Source of the DNA: Desulfopila aestuarii DSM 18488
Lineage (GTDB): Bacteria > Desulfobacterota > Desulfobulbia > Desulfobulbales > Desulfocapsaceae
Length of the DNA: 64,000 nt
NCBI RefSeq assembly: GCF_900143695.1
Contig: NZ_FRFE01000010.1
Coordinates: 112,830-176,829 of the forward strand
Reading direction: 5' to 3'
Below, one piece after another: positions 43,744 through 52,660 of this stretch. Numbering within the stretch: position 1 is the stretch's first letter; each line of letters opens with the position of its first letter. Both the position numbers and the translations under genes were made by a program. A model generated the notes under the pieces. That model did not search any database and was not told the DNA's origin. It saw nothing but the letters and a program-made list of their open reading frames with translations.

Positions 43744-44727
43744 TCACCCGCGGGGATGGAACTTTTTATGAATATTCTTCAACCGGTCCTGATCGATGTG
43801 GGTGTAGACCTGGGTGGTGGCAATGTCAGCATGGCCCAGCATCATCTGTACCGCGCGTAAGTCGGCACCGTGGGTGAGCAGATGGGTGGCGAACGAGTGC
43901 CGGAGCATATGGGGGGAGATCTCCTTGTTAATGCCAGCGGCAAGGGCTGTGTCACGAAGGATCTGCCAGAATCGGAGCCGGGTCATGCAGCTGCCGCGAC
44001 TGGTGACAAAGAGGTAATTCGAACGCTTACCTTTCAGGATCAGAGGGCGGGAGAGTTTAATGTATTCCTCAATTTTTTTCTTGGCCGTAAGGCCGAAGGG
44101 TATAAGCCGTTCCTTGTTGCCCTTGCCGAGCACCCGGGCAAAGCAGGCACTGAGATTGACCGCCGAAAGAGGTAGCTGTACCAGTTCCGAGACTCTCAAC
44201 CCTGTGGCGTAGAGCAGATAGAGCATGGCCTGGTTGCGGCGGCTGATGGGTGAGGCTACCGCAGGTGCGGCCAGAAGGGCGTTGACCTCCGCTTCGCTCA
44301 GCGCAACCGGAAGTTTTCGGCCACTTTTGGGTAAATCGACTGCAGAAAAGGGATTGGTGGCGACGAGCTTTTCGCGGGCCAGAAAATGAAAAAATGTCCG
44401 CAGGCCGGAAACCCGTCTGGCGTTACTGCGATGGGAAATATTATTATTGCGGCAGTGGGTCAGGAATCGGTGGATCAGTTCGAGATCGACATCGGTCAAC
44501 TGCTGAACATGTTGCGATGTGAGAAAGGTAAGGAATGAAACAATATCGGAAGAATAGGCCGCGACACTGTTTTCGGCGAGCCGTCTTTCTGAAATGAGGT
44601 GTTGAAGAAAAAGCTCATAGGCGCCGAGGAATCGCTCCGGCAGAAGAGGAGAGCTGGTATTTTCAGGGGGATGTGTCACACCATGTGGCTGGTTGGAAAA
44701 AGTCCGCCGGAAGCGGACTTTTTCCAT
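43744..44727 (-). CDS. xerD: Tyrosine recombinase XerD
   Basis: A 327-residue site-specific recombinase, probably for chromosome dimer resolution at dif with XerC. The N-terminal core-binding SAM-like domain begins near FLGAYELFLQHLISERRL. The catalytic residues are Arg in GLRVSELV, Lys in GKGNKER, HMLRHSFATHL, and GHADIATTQVYTH with the nucleophile Tyr. The ORF start at 44727 lies next to the rpsU terminator hairpin (44697-44723), so the annotated first residues MEKVRFRR are the hairpin itself. A later GTG near residue 17 is a plausible true start. It is immediately downstream of rpsU. Confidence 0.92.
   Translation of the reverse strand: MEKVRFRRTFSNQPHGVTHPPENTSSPLLPERFLGAYELFLQHLISERRLAENSVAAYSSDIVSFLTFLTSQHVQQLTDVDLELIHRFLTHCRNNNISHRSNARRVSGLRTFFHFLAREKLVATNPFSAVDLPKSGRKLPVALSEAEVNALLAAPAVASPISRRNQAMLYLLYATGLRVSELVQLPLSAVNLSACFARVLGKGNKERLIPFGLTAKKKIEEYIKLSRPLILKGKRSNYLFVTSRGSCMTRLRFWQILRDTALAAGINKEISPHMLRHSFATHLLTHGADLRAVQMMLGHADIATTQVYTHIDQDRLKNIHKKFHPRG
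44697..44723 (-). terminator. rpsU terminator overlapping the 5' end of xerD
   Basis: AAAAAGTCCGC (44697-44707) and GCGGACTTTTT (44713-44723) form an 11-base perfect stem with a 5-base loop. It sits 14 bases after the rpsU stop on the minus strand, and within the first codons of the annotated xerD frame. Confidence 0.85.
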
Positions 44728-44736
44728 GCAAGACGA

Positions 44737-44931
44737 TCAGCTGGATTTTCTGAGACGGTTGAACTTGCGAAGCTTCCGGCGAGCTTCCGCCTGCTTGCGG
44801 CGTTTCTTGACGCTCGGCTTCTCATAGTATTCACGACGCTTCAGTTCTCTTTTAATTCCGTCGATCTGCAGTTTTTTCTTCAGCTGGCGAATGGCGTATT
44901 CGAGATCTCCCCGAACTTCAACATCAATCAT
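44737..44931 (-). CDS. rpsU: 30S ribosomal protein S21
   Basis: A 64-residue basic ribosomal protein of the small subunit needed for efficient initiation. The sequence starts MIDVEVRGDLEYAIRQLKKK and has REYYEKPSVKKRRKQAEARR, the conserved S21 core (RREFYEKP in E. coli). The longer frame to 44994 is rejected because GGAG is correctly placed for 44931 and the homologue begins there. A consensus promoter lies about 300 bases upstream and leads into a long structured leader. xerD follows after a terminator. Confidence 0.95.
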   Translation of the reverse strand: MIDVEVRGDLEYAIRQLKKKLQIDGIKRELKRREYYEKPSVKKRRKQAEARRKLRKFNRLRKSS

Positions 44932-45234
44932 CTGGGTCTCCGTAGGTATAAGAAATTTTTTTCTCAGGCAGATGCGTGAAAGAAACGCTATCAATGCCTG
45001 CGATCAGTTGTGTGTTACGAAAAAAACTCCACTGGCCCGATATATGGAGCCATGGATTCACCGCGGTGTTTGCTCACCTCCTGCACCGCTGTCGGTAATC
45101 AGCAATACGTAGCAGTTTCGTAAAAAAGATGTGAGAACAAACGGTTCGAGGCTTTAGGGCCTTGAGATGTGCCGTGTGAACCCGATAGATTTGCAGATTT
45201 TTTTACGATACTGGCGAAAAATCGAGACAATAAC
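44932..45234 (-). ncRNA. Long structured leader of rpsU, possible separate small RNA
   Basis: Initiation from the promoter at 45241-45269 would give about 300 untranslated bases before rpsU. Two structured parts are visible. One is GGTTC/GAACC (45143-45147 with 45178-45182) with an inner AGGC/GCCT. The other is GATT/AATC, ACCG/CGGT and CGGTG/CACCG stacked between 45055 and 45100. A weak stem CTCCA/TGGAG followed by seven T (45049-45020) could terminate or attenuate. It is not recognised as 6S, SRP or tmRNA. An S21-dependent or other attenuator is conjecture. Confidence 0.45.
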
Positions 45235-45240
45235 CTCACT

Positions 45241-45269
45241 TATATAAAAGAAGAATAGGGGGGTGTCAA
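45241..45269 (-). promoter_or_regulatory. Consensus sigma70 promoter for the rpsU leader
   Basis: On the minus strand TTGACA (45269-45264), 17 bases, then TATATA (45246-45241). This is an almost ideal housekeeping promoter, as expected for a ribosomal protein gene or an abundant small RNA. Confidence 0.75.
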
Positions 45270-45341
45270 TCTCTTTCTCGGAAACCGTGCAAGAACCGGG
45301 ATCATTTTTCCATGCTGAAAGGGGTCTGGTTATTGAACCAC

Positions 45342-46721
45342 CTATTCTGCCGGAAAGATCTTACCGGGATTAAGAATGTTAAGTGGATCAAAGAGTTGTT
45401 TGATGCCTTTCATGGCCCGGATAGTGGCCGGATTCAGTTCAAGAGGCAGAAATTTTGATTTGGCGGTACCTATTCCATGTTCACCGGAGAGGGTGCCGCC
45501 GATGCTGATGGTAAATTCAAAGAGCCGTTTCTTGGCCTCTTCTCCTGCTCGCTCTTGTTCAGGATCGCTTTTATCAAGCATGATGTTGACGTGGATATTG
45601 CCGTCACCCGCATGTCCGAACGTGAGGACGATAAGATTCAGTTCGGCCGCCATTTTTTCACAGAAGGCGACCAGCTCAGGAATGCGGCTGCGCGGTACAG
45701 CTACATCCTCACTGATCTTGTTGGGCTTAAGGTTAAACGTGGCCGGTGATATCGATCGTCTTGCCTGCCACAAGGTTGCGGCCTCATCGCGGGTAGCGGC
45801 CTTGTGTACTGTGAACTCCGGATGGCTGGCCAGCAGTTGCTGCAGCCTCTCGGACTCTTCGGCTACCGATTGGCGGGTGCCGTCCAGTTCAAGAAGCAGC
45901 AGGGCCTCCGTATTTTCTGGTGGCGGCTCCGCCATGAAGCCTGTGACGATGCCGATGGCGGTGCGGTCCATATATTCAAGGGTGCAGGGCAGAACGTCGT
46001 TGTTAAGAATAGTGGCCACCAGGGTGGTGGTTGCAGCCAGCGATTCCGAGCTGACCAGAAAGGTTTCACGTGCTTCTGGCAGGGGAAGCAATCGGCAGGT
46101 AAGCCGGGTAATGATGCCCAGCGTACCTTCGCAACCGACAAAGAGCCTGGTGAGGTCGTAGCCGGTGACACCTTTTTCGGTGCGGGTGCCGGTGGTAATG
46201 ATCTCGCCAGACGGCAGCACTACTTCAAGACCAATGATAAAATCCTTGGTCACTCCGTATTTGACCGCCGACAAACCTCCAGCGCATTCTCCGGCGTTAC
46301 CACCCAGGGTGCAGAATTTGACACTGGCCGGATCGGGCGGATAGAACAGGCCGTGTTTTCTGGCTTCTTTCTGCAAATCTGCGGTTATGACCCCTGGTTC
46401 AGCGATGGCGATCTGGTTTTGCCTGTCAATTTCGAGTATCCTGTTCATACGTGTCAGCACCATCACCGCTCCCCCCTTGACAGGAAGCGATCCTCCTGTC
46501 ATACCTGTACCCGCACCCCGCGGTACCACCGGAAAGCGATGGGCGCTGGCCAGTTGCATGATGCGGCTAACCTGTTCGGTGGAATCAGGAAAGACCACAA
46601 CCTCAGGCAAGGGACCGGTGGAACGCCCGTCATAGGAATAGCAGTGCAGATCTTCAGGGCGGGTTGTACAATGTTTGCTGCCGACAATGGCCTGCAGCTG
46701 GTGAATGAGTTCCGGTTTCAT
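45342..46721 (-). CDS. glcD: FAD-linked 2-hydroxyacid oxidase subunit (GlcD-like)
   Basis: A 459-residue flavoprotein of the VAO family. FAD-binding segments are FPVVPRGAGTGMTGGSLP, VEPGVITADLQKEA-like (AEPGVITADLQKEA), NAGECAGGLSAVKYG and GCEGTLGIITRL. The C-terminal cap domain has FGHAGDGNIHVNIM and SGEHGIGTAKSKFL, typical of glycolate or D-lactate dehydrogenases. A partner GlcF iron-sulfur subunit is not next to it. The 34-residue longer frame to 46823 overlaps the ddl promoter region and is rejected; MKPELIHQL at 46721 matches family starts. It diverges from ddl. Confidence 0.88.
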   Translation of the reverse strand: MKPELIHQLQAIVGSKHCTTRPEDLHCYSYDGRSTGPLPEVVVFPDSTEQVSRIMQLASAHRFPVVPRGAGTGMTGGSLPVKGGAVMVLTRMNRILEIDRQNQIAIAEPGVITADLQKEARKHGLFYPPDPASVKFCTLGGNAGECAGGLSAVKYGVTKDFIIGLEVVLPSGEIITTGTRTEKGVTGYDLTRLFVGCEGTLGIITRLTCRLLPLPEARETFLVSSESLAATTTLVATILNNDVLPCTLEYMDRTAIGIVTGFMAEPPPENTEALLLLELDGTRQSVAEESERLQQLLASHPEFTVHKAATRDEAATLWQARRSISPATFNLKPNKISEDVAVPRSRIPELVAFCEKMAAELNLIVLTFGHAGDGNIHVNIMLDKSDPEQERAGEEAKKRLFEFTISIGGTLSGEHGIGTAKSKFLPLELNPATIRAMKGIKQLFDPLNILNPGKIFPAE

Positions 46722-46850
46722 TGGTTCGGGATGAGTGTGAAGGTGGAAAGAATAATAAAGAACGGCATGTGCTGGCTTTGCTGGCTGTTGACGGGGAAAG
46801 GCACACTTTCTGTAGCCGAACAAAATCGATTAACACAAGGAGAGAGTCGA

Positions 46851-47789
46851 ATGCAACAACAAAAACTGCGCATAGCCCTGCTTGCCGGTGGCACTTCCGG
46901 TGAACGGGAGGTGTCGCTGAATGGTGCGGACCAGGTGGAAAAGGCCCTGTCTCCCGACAAATATTCAGTCCGCCGGTTTGATACAGCAACCGATCTGCCG
47001 GCACTGGTGGCGGCCAAGGATGAGATCGACTTCGCCTTCATCGTGCTCCACGGTCTGCAGGGCGAAGATGGCACCATGCAGGGACTGCTCGATCTGCTCG
47101 GTATCCCGCATCAGGGTTCGGGAGTTCTGGGCAGCGCCATCGCCATGGATAAACATCTGTCCAAGGAACTGTACCGACTGGATGGGTTGCCTGTGGCTGA
47201 ATGGGAAATCCTGACTCCAGAGACGGCCCGTGACGGGGCTGGGATTGCCACCCGGCTGGGATTGCCGCTGGTGGTGAAGCCGGTGCGGGAAGGATCAAGC
47301 CTCGGCATGACCATTGCCCACACTGAAGAAGAACTGCTGGCAGGTATCGAAACGGCAATGAGCCGCGGCCGCCAGGTGATGGTGGAAAAATATATCCGCG
47401 GGCGGGAACTCACCGCTGGTGTTCTGGGCAACGACAAACTCGAAGCACTGCCGCTTATCGAGATTGTGCCCGGCAAGGAGTTTACATTTTTTGACTACAC
47501 TGCCAAGTACAAGCCCGGTGCAACCAATGAAATCTGTCCAGCCCCGGTAAGCGAAGAGGTGCGGGTGAAGGCGCAGGATTTTGCGGTGAGGGCCCACAAG
47601 GCTCTCAGGCTGCGAGGCTATTCACGCACAGATATGATGCTCGATGAAAACGAGAATCTCTATCTGCTCGAAACTAATACCATTCCCGGTATGACTGCCA
47701 CCAGCCTTCTCCCCCAGGCTGCTGCCAAACACGGTCTTGAGTTTCCTGAGTTCCTGGCGCGGCTGATTGAGCTGGGCATGGAGAAATAA
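46851..47789 (+). CDS. ddl: D-alanine-D-alanine ligase
   Basis: A 312-residue ATP-grasp enzyme that makes the D-Ala-D-Ala dipeptide for peptidoglycan. Motifs are the N-terminal LAGGTSGEREVSLNGA, HGLQGEDGTMQGLLDLLGIP, GSGVLGSAIAMDK, VKPVREGSSLGMT (ATP-binding loop), and the C-terminal metal-binding EtNTIPGMT (ETNTIPGMTATSLLPQAA). Start ATG 46851 has AAGGAGAGA just before it. Although the frame runs far upstream, that part is antisense to glcD. Downstream it meets fdhD convergently. It is monocistronic by position. Confidence 0.95.
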   Translation: MQQQKLRIALLAGGTSGEREVSLNGADQVEKALSPDKYSVRRFDTATDLPALVAAKDEIDFAFIVLHGLQGEDGTMQGLLDLLGIPHQGSGVLGSAIAMDKHLSKELYRLDGLPVAEWEILTPETARDGAGIATRLGLPLVVKPVREGSSLGMTIAHTEEELLAGIETAMSRGRQVMVEKYIRGRELTAGVLGNDKLEALPLIEIVPGKEFTFFDYTAKYKPGATNEICPAPVSEEVRVKAQDFAVRAHKALRLRGYSRTDMMLDENENLYLLETNTIPGMTATSLLPQAAAKHGLEFPEFLARLIELGMEK

Positions 47790-47822
47790 CAGCGTCGATA
47801 CATCTTTTCTGAGCGAAAGTGT

Positions 47823-47862
47823 CAGTTGCCGGTTTTGTGTGTGACAGCGAAACCGGCAACTG
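47823..47862. terminator. Convergent hairpin between ddl and fdhD
   Basis: CAGTTGCCGGTTT (47823-47835) and AAACCGGCAACTG (47850-47862) pair perfectly over 13 bases around a 14-base loop. It lies between the two stop codons, without an obvious U-tract, and probably ends both messages. Confidence 0.65.
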
Positions 47863-47870
47863 CTGAGGCT

Positions 47871-48662
47871 TTATGGTTCGCTGATGATACGCTCGGGCGC
47901 GTTGAAGACATTCAGCCTGTCCGGTCGGGCATAGGCCACAAGGGTCGCGCCGGATCTTCTGGCAATGGCCATGCCGAGTGATGATGGGGCGGTACGGGAC
48001 ATGATGATGGGGATGCCCATACGGGCGCATTTCAGCACCATGTCAGAGGTGAGTCGGCCGGTGGTGTAGATGGCACTCCGGGGGGTGGCCTTACCGAGCA
48101 GTATGGCTCCCAGCACCTTGTCCACCGCGTTATGGCGGCCGACATCCTCATAGAATAGTTTCAGGCGGTTGTCCTGCCACAGGCCGCAGCCGTGGACGCA
48201 GTGGGTCTCGTTGCCAAGGTTGGAGAAATGGAGTGCCTCCCGGATAAATCTGCGGATTTCCGGGAAGGTAATGGTGGTCTCCTGCAGCGGCTCAAAGGCT
48301 CCTTCCAGCATCTCTTTACTGATCTTACCTGTTCCTCCGCAGCCTGAGGTGATGATGACCTCTTTGGGCTCGGTGCGTTCCACATCCGCATAGACTGCTA
48401 TCCTGCCTTCCGGGCAGACAAGCACCTCTTTCACCTCTTCGGGTTTGCTGATATAGCCTTGACCGAAAAGAAAACCGACCCCGAATTCCTCAAGGCCGAT
48501 GGGCAGTACCATGGACGAACCGATTGTTTCATCATTTAAGGCGATGGAGTATGGCGTTTCAATGGCCACCTGCTCGTGCTCCTCAAAGCGTTCGTGCGGG
48601 GTGACCACGGTGGTGATGTGGCCCATGGTGAGAGCGGTGGAGGTGGGCTGCTTGGCTGTCAT
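47871..48662 (-). CDS. fdhD: Formate dehydrogenase accessory sulfurtransferase FdhD
   Basis: A 263-residue protein that transfers sulfur from IscS to the molybdopterin cofactor, so that formate dehydrogenase becomes active. Family motifs are EEFGVGFLFGQGYI, TSGCGGTGKI (the cysteine loop), FYEDVGRHNAVDKVLG, YTTGRLTSDMVLKCA and SRTAPSSLGM. In E. coli FdhD the loop has two cysteines (CxxC), of which one is essential. Here only a single Cys is present in that loop. It is on the opposite strand, 5 kb before the fdh operon, which fits its role as an accessory to FdhA. Confidence 0.94.
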   Translation of the reverse strand: MTAKQPTSTALTMGHITTVVTPHERFEEHEQVAIETPYSIALNDETIGSSMVLPIGLEEFGVGFLFGQGYISKPEEVKEVLVCPEGRIAVYADVERTEPKEVIITSGCGGTGKISKEMLEGAFEPLQETTITFPEIRRFIREALHFSNLGNETHCVHGCGLWQDNRLKLFYEDVGRHNAVDKVLGAILLGKATPRSAIYTTGRLTSDMVLKCARMGIPIIMSRTAPSSLGMAIARRSGATLVAYARPDRLNVFNAPERIISEP

Positions 48663-48999
48663 GTTATCGTGATTCCTGGATGCTGAGATTAATTGACCGA
48701 TTCAAACTTCTCTCAATTGCAATCTGTCGGGCAAAGAGTGTACACGATATAGACAGCTGTGGAAGATTTCAACCCTAATAATCTTGGCTGGTGTCAGGCG
48801 CGAGGAATGACCTCAATGTCGTACTCGTGCGAATTCTCTTTAGAACCCAGGATTCTACTACTGCTTACCGATGTCTTCGCCTCTGCAGGGAAATCGAATG
48901 GTCTTGCTTTTGAATGGAATTACATCTATTTTTGAACATTCACCGTGATATGTACCGCCGGATATGGTGGTAAGACGGCTATTTTTCAACAAGGAACCT
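48663..48999. other. Divergent intergenic region
   Basis: It lies between fdhD (minus) and the LivK-like operon (plus). No gene, RNA or convincing promoter was picked out; only the AAGGA ribosome-binding site at 48991-48995 is clear. Confidence 0.5.
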
Positions 49000-50160
49000 A
49001 TGTTGAACCATTATCGTTACAGCTGGTTTTTCTGTCTTTTACTGGCACTGCTTACCCCGGTAGAGGGGTTGGCGGAGGGGAAAGTCCCTCCTCATCCTCT
49101 GGTGCTCGGCCAGTCCTGTGCCCTTTCCGGGCCAGCCAAGGATCTGGGGGTTGAACTACGGGGCGGGTTGCTGGCTGCTTTTTCCAAGGTTAACGACGAA
49201 GGTGGGGTCAACAGACGGGAAATTGTGCTGATAAGCCGTGACGACGGCTATGAACCGGACCGGGCGGTACGCAACACTCGTGAACTCATCACCGACGATC
49301 AGGTCTTTATGCTGATCGGTGAGGTTGGCACGCCCACGGCCAAAGCGGTAGTGCCCATTCTTGAAGAACATCGAATTCCGCTCTTTGCTCCCTTTACAGG
49401 AGCCGAGCTGTTACGTAACCCGTTCAGGAAATATGTAATCAATGTCAGGGCAAGCTATTTTCAGGAGATGGAGCGGCTGGCGGAATATCTCATCACGAAA
49501 AAGAAAATCAGCAGAATTGCCTGCTTTTACCAAAATGACAGTTATGGCTTTGCCGGCCTGAAGGGGATCGAGAAGGCTCTTGCCAAGCGCGGTATGCAAC
49601 TGGTTTCGACAGGCAGTTACGAACGTAACACCGTGGCGGTAATGGGCGGGCTCAAGGAAATTTACAAAGCGGAGCCCGAGGCGGTCATTTTGGTCGGTGC
49701 TTACTCGGCCTGTGCGGAATTCATCAAACTCAGTAAGACCAAGGTCAACCGGGATGTGCTGTTCTGTAATATCTCTTTTGTCGGCACCGAGAGTCTTGCC
49801 GAGACTCTCGGTGGCTATGGAGAAAATGTCATTGTCAGCCAGGTAGTGCCGCTGCCCCACGACGAGAGCTTGTCGCTTATCCGTGAATATCAGCGGGCAA
49901 TGCGAAGGTATCAGCATGATGTGCCGCTCAGCTTCACCTCCCTTGAAGGCTATATTGCCGGAAAACTCTTTGCCCGCATCGCCGGAACGGTTGATGGAGT
50001 GCTGACCAGGGAAAAATTTATCGAGACCATGCAGCGGGTGGGCCGCTTTGATCTTGGCGGGCTGGTGCTGAGTTTTGGCCCTGACGATCATCAGGGACTT
50101 GATACGATCTACCTGACGCGTATTTATCCTGCTATCGAGGAGTTGGAAGACGATGATTAA
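49000..50160 (+). CDS. Periplasmic branched-chain amino acid-type binding protein (LivK-like)
   Basis: A 386-residue exported protein (signal peptide MLNHYRYSWFFCLLLALLTP, then VEGLAEG). The mature part is a peripla_BP_6-type fold: LVLGQSCALSGPAKDLGVELRGG, GVNRREIVLISRDDGYEPD, IGEVGTPTAKAVVPIL, PLFAPFTGAELLRNP, IACFYQNDSYGFAGLKG and SFTSLEGYIAGKLF. No ABC permease is nearby. The next gene, a sensor kinase, overlaps its end by 8 bases. This suggests ligand sensing rather than transport (inference). AAGGA at 48991-48995 supports the start at 49000. Confidence 0.88.
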   Translation: MLNHYRYSWFFCLLLALLTPVEGLAEGKVPPHPLVLGQSCALSGPAKDLGVELRGGLLAAFSKVNDEGGVNRREIVLISRDDGYEPDRAVRNTRELITDDQVFMLIGEVGTPTAKAVVPILEEHRIPLFAPFTGAELLRNPFRKYVINVRASYFQEMERLAEYLITKKKISRIACFYQNDSYGFAGLKGIEKALAKRGMQLVSTGSYERNTVAVMGGLKEIYKAEPEAVILVGAYSACAEFIKLSKTKVNRDVLFCNISFVGTESLAETLGGYGENVIVSQVVPLPHDESLSLIREYQRAMRRYQHDVPLSFTSLEGYIAGKLFARIAGTVDGVLTREKFIETMQRVGRFDLGGLVLSFGPDDHQGLDTIYLTRIYPAIEELEDDD

Positions 50161-52660
50161 GCCTCTCGATGGCGTACCGGCCGGTATTGCAAACCGGTTT
50201 TCAGGTCTGCAGCAAAAAAAACATTCCGGTCAGAGCCATCGGCGGATTTCTCTATCATCAGCGCCCTTTTATGCTTCCATCCTGGTTATTTTTGGTCTGA
50301 CTCTTTTTATCGGGGTGTTCTGGATGGTCAACGAATACCAGGCTTACGAGGAGAGTATCGAGAATATCCGTACTAATTACCACAACCGCTACCGCAGCAG
50401 GGTGCAGGAGGAGCACGGCAAGGTCATCGACTTTATCGAATACAAACGCTCGCTGGCTGACCAGCAAATCGAGGACGAGATCCGCGACAAGGTCCAGGCG
50501 GCCTATTCCATTGCCTCCCACATCTATCGCCTCTACAAAGATGAAAAGTCGGTGACCGAGTTGCGTGCCATGGTGACGGAGGTGTTGCGGCCCATTCGGT
50601 GGAACAACGAGCAGGGTTACTATTTTGCCGGCACGGTAGAAAAGGGCGAAATTGACCTTTTTGCCGACGAGCCTTGGTTTGAAGGCAAAGAAACCGAGGC
50701 AGTGAAAGAAGTTTCCGGTGTCGATGTGGTGGGGGATATTCGGAGCATCGTCAGGGAAAAGGGCGCCGGTGTCTACCATTATGATCTTGTGAAGCCACAG
50801 TTTCCCGGAAAAGTATTTCCCAAGATTGCTTTTGTGAAATATTTTGAGCCATTTGACTGGTTTATTGGTGCTGGCGTATACACCGAGGCAATGGAAAAAT
50901 TGCTCCAAGCCGATATTCTTGCCCGTATCAGGAGTATGAGCTTTGCCAAAGATGGACGGGTGCTCGGTTACCGGAGGGATGGAACTATTATCTGCAGCCG
51001 GGATGAACGACTTATTGGCCGCTCGGTGGAAAATTTTGTTGATGGCGAGGGCCTTCGCTACGGACAGGTGTTGCTGACGGCGGCTGATAACGCTCATGGG
51101 GAATTCTTCACTCACGGTTCGGCTGCTGGGCTCTCTGATCTTTCGCATCAGGTGTTGAGCTATGCCGGGGCTTACCGCGACTGGGGCTGGGTGTTTGCCA
51201 CCTCGATGTCCATGGAAGAGATGCAGCGGGCGATTGCTTTTGAGACCCAGTCGTACCGGGATATTGCCTTCAAGAATGTGGTGGTGTTCATTATTCTCTT
51301 TGTGGTGGCCGTCACCATGCTGCTGCTTATTTCCTATTTCTATTCGATGAAGATCAGGCATGGTATCGACCTGTTCACCAATTTCTTGCGACAGGCGACG
51401 GATTCCAAGAAAAAGATCAAGAACACCGATCTTGCCTTCACTGAATTTGAGGACTTACGCATTCTTGCCAACCGTATGGTCGATGACCGCATCCAGAAGG
51501 AGCTGCTGCTACGCCGTGATGAGCTGCGTCTGGATACACTCCTTCGCCTCGGTATGATGGAGAAGCAGTCCCTGCAGGAAAAATATGACTTTGTCTTGCG
51601 TCGCATCGTTCAGATTACCCGCAGTGGGGAAGGGTACCTGGCCATGGTGAACAATAGCCAGAGCCATATTACCCTCTGCTCGCTGGCCAAGCTTGAAGAG
51701 GGGGTGGTCAGGACGAAACCTGTGACAATGGAACTCTCGAGGAGTGTGAATAAGGGTGGTTTTGCCGGTATGGTAGTGACCTCCGGGGGGGAGTTGCTTT
51801 CCAATGCCTACACCGGTACGGATGACCGGGAGACCTTGTACCCCTACTCCGGCACAGTGGTCCGCCATGTCGATGTTCCTGCGATAAATGACGGTCGAAT
51901 CGTCATGGTTGCCGGGGTTTGCAACAACGGGAGCGAATATGACACCTCTGATATCCGCCAGATGAAAATGCTGCTCGAAGGCATGTGGCTCCATGTCCTG
52001 AAAACCTGCTCGGAAGAGGAAATGGCCCGGCTTGAGCGGCAGATCATTATGGTAAGCGAGGAGGAGCGAGCAAACATCGGTCGTGACCTGCATGACGATC
52101 TGGGCTCCCATTTGACCGGGGTTGAGCTTTTAAGTAAAGTGCTGCAGCAAAAACTCGAACAGACCGACCCGGATAAAGCTGCTCAGGTTGGCGCTATCCG
52201 GGGCCTGATCCGTGATGCCATCGAAAAGACCCGCAGGTTGGCCCAGGGGCTGTATCCGGCCCATGTGATCGAGCATGGCCTCGAAGCGGCGGTGGAGGAA
52301 CTGGTCAGTGAGATCAAAAACCTGTTCCAGGTGGAATGCACCCATTCGTTTGAAGGAGATCGAGAGTGGGTAGATAATGCGGTGGCGACCCATGTTTATT
52401 ATATTATCCGGGAAGCGGTGTTTAATGCCGCCCGGCATGGAGAGCCTGACAATATCGGTATATTCATGCGCACCGACACCGAGAGCTTTTCCGTCCGTAT
52501 TGTGGATGATGGCAACGGCTTTGATGAGAACTCCACCCGCCGGGGATTGGGCTGTCATACCATGAAGTATCGGGCCAAGGCCATCGGGGCAGAACTGACC
52601 ATCAGCTCAGAGCTGGATGGCGGAACCATAGTATCCGTTTCAGGGGAGGTACATACCTGA
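50153..52660 (+). CDS. Membrane Cache-GAF sensor histidine kinase, NarX/LuxR-partner type
   Basis: An 835-residue kinase. TM1 is FYASILVIFGLTLFIGVFWM. The periplasmic segment (about residues 65-370) contains two Cache-type parts, each with the WNNEQGYYF or WFIGAGVY signature. TM2 is VVVFIILFVVAVTMLLLISY. A HAMP-like/GAF-type cytosolic part (about 440-620) follows, then HisKA_3 with the phospho-accepting His in GRDLHDDLGSHLTG. The C-terminal ATPase has EAVFNAARHGEPD and VDDGNGFD. This class pairs with LuxR-type regulators, exactly what follows 1 base later. Overlap with the binding-protein gene suggests coupled translation. Confidence 0.9.
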   Translation: MIKPLDGVPAGIANRFSGLQQKKHSGQSHRRISLSSAPFYASILVIFGLTLFIGVFWMVNEYQAYEESIENIRTNYHNRYRSRVQEEHGKVIDFIEYKRSLADQQIEDEIRDKVQAAYSIASHIYRLYKDEKSVTELRAMVTEVLRPIRWNNEQGYYFAGTVEKGEIDLFADEPWFEGKETEAVKEVSGVDVVGDIRSIVREKGAGVYHYDLVKPQFPGKVFPKIAFVKYFEPFDWFIGAGVYTEAMEKLLQADILARIRSMSFAKDGRVLGYRRDGTIICSRDERLIGRSVENFVDGEGLRYGQVLLTAADNAHGEFFTHGSAAGLSDLSHQVLSYAGAYRDWGWVFATSMSMEEMQRAIAFETQSYRDIAFKNVVVFIILFVVAVTMLLLISYFYSMKIRHGIDLFTNFLRQATDSKKKIKNTDLAFTEFEDLRILANRMVDDRIQKELLLRRDELRLDTLLRLGMMEKQSLQEKYDFVLRRIVQITRSGEGYLAMVNNSQSHITLCSLAKLEEGVVRTKPVTMELSRSVNKGGFAGMVVTSGGELLSNAYTGTDDRETLYPYSGTVVRHVDVPAINDGRIVMVAGVCNNGSEYDTSDIRQMKMLLEGMWLHVLKTCSEEEMARLERQIIMVSEEERANIGRDLHDDLGSHLTGVELLSKVLQQKLEQTDPDKAAQVGAIRGLIRDAIEKTRRLAQGLYPAHVIEHGLEAAVEELVSEIKNLFQVECTHSFEGDREWVDNAVATHVYYIIREAVFNAARHGEPDNIGIFMRTDTESFSVRIVDDGNGFDENSTRRGLGCHTMKYRAKAIGAELTISSELDGGTIVSVSGEVHT

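Noticed and set aside
44891..45112. Plus-strand ORF across the rpsU leader
   Set aside because: It overlaps the rpsU 5' end in antisense and disrupts the strong promoter/leader logic; no family match.
45804..46850. In-frame N-terminal extension of ddl by about 350 codons
   Set aside because: It is antisense to glcD and the ddl ribosome-binding site at 46838-46846 fixes the start at 46851.
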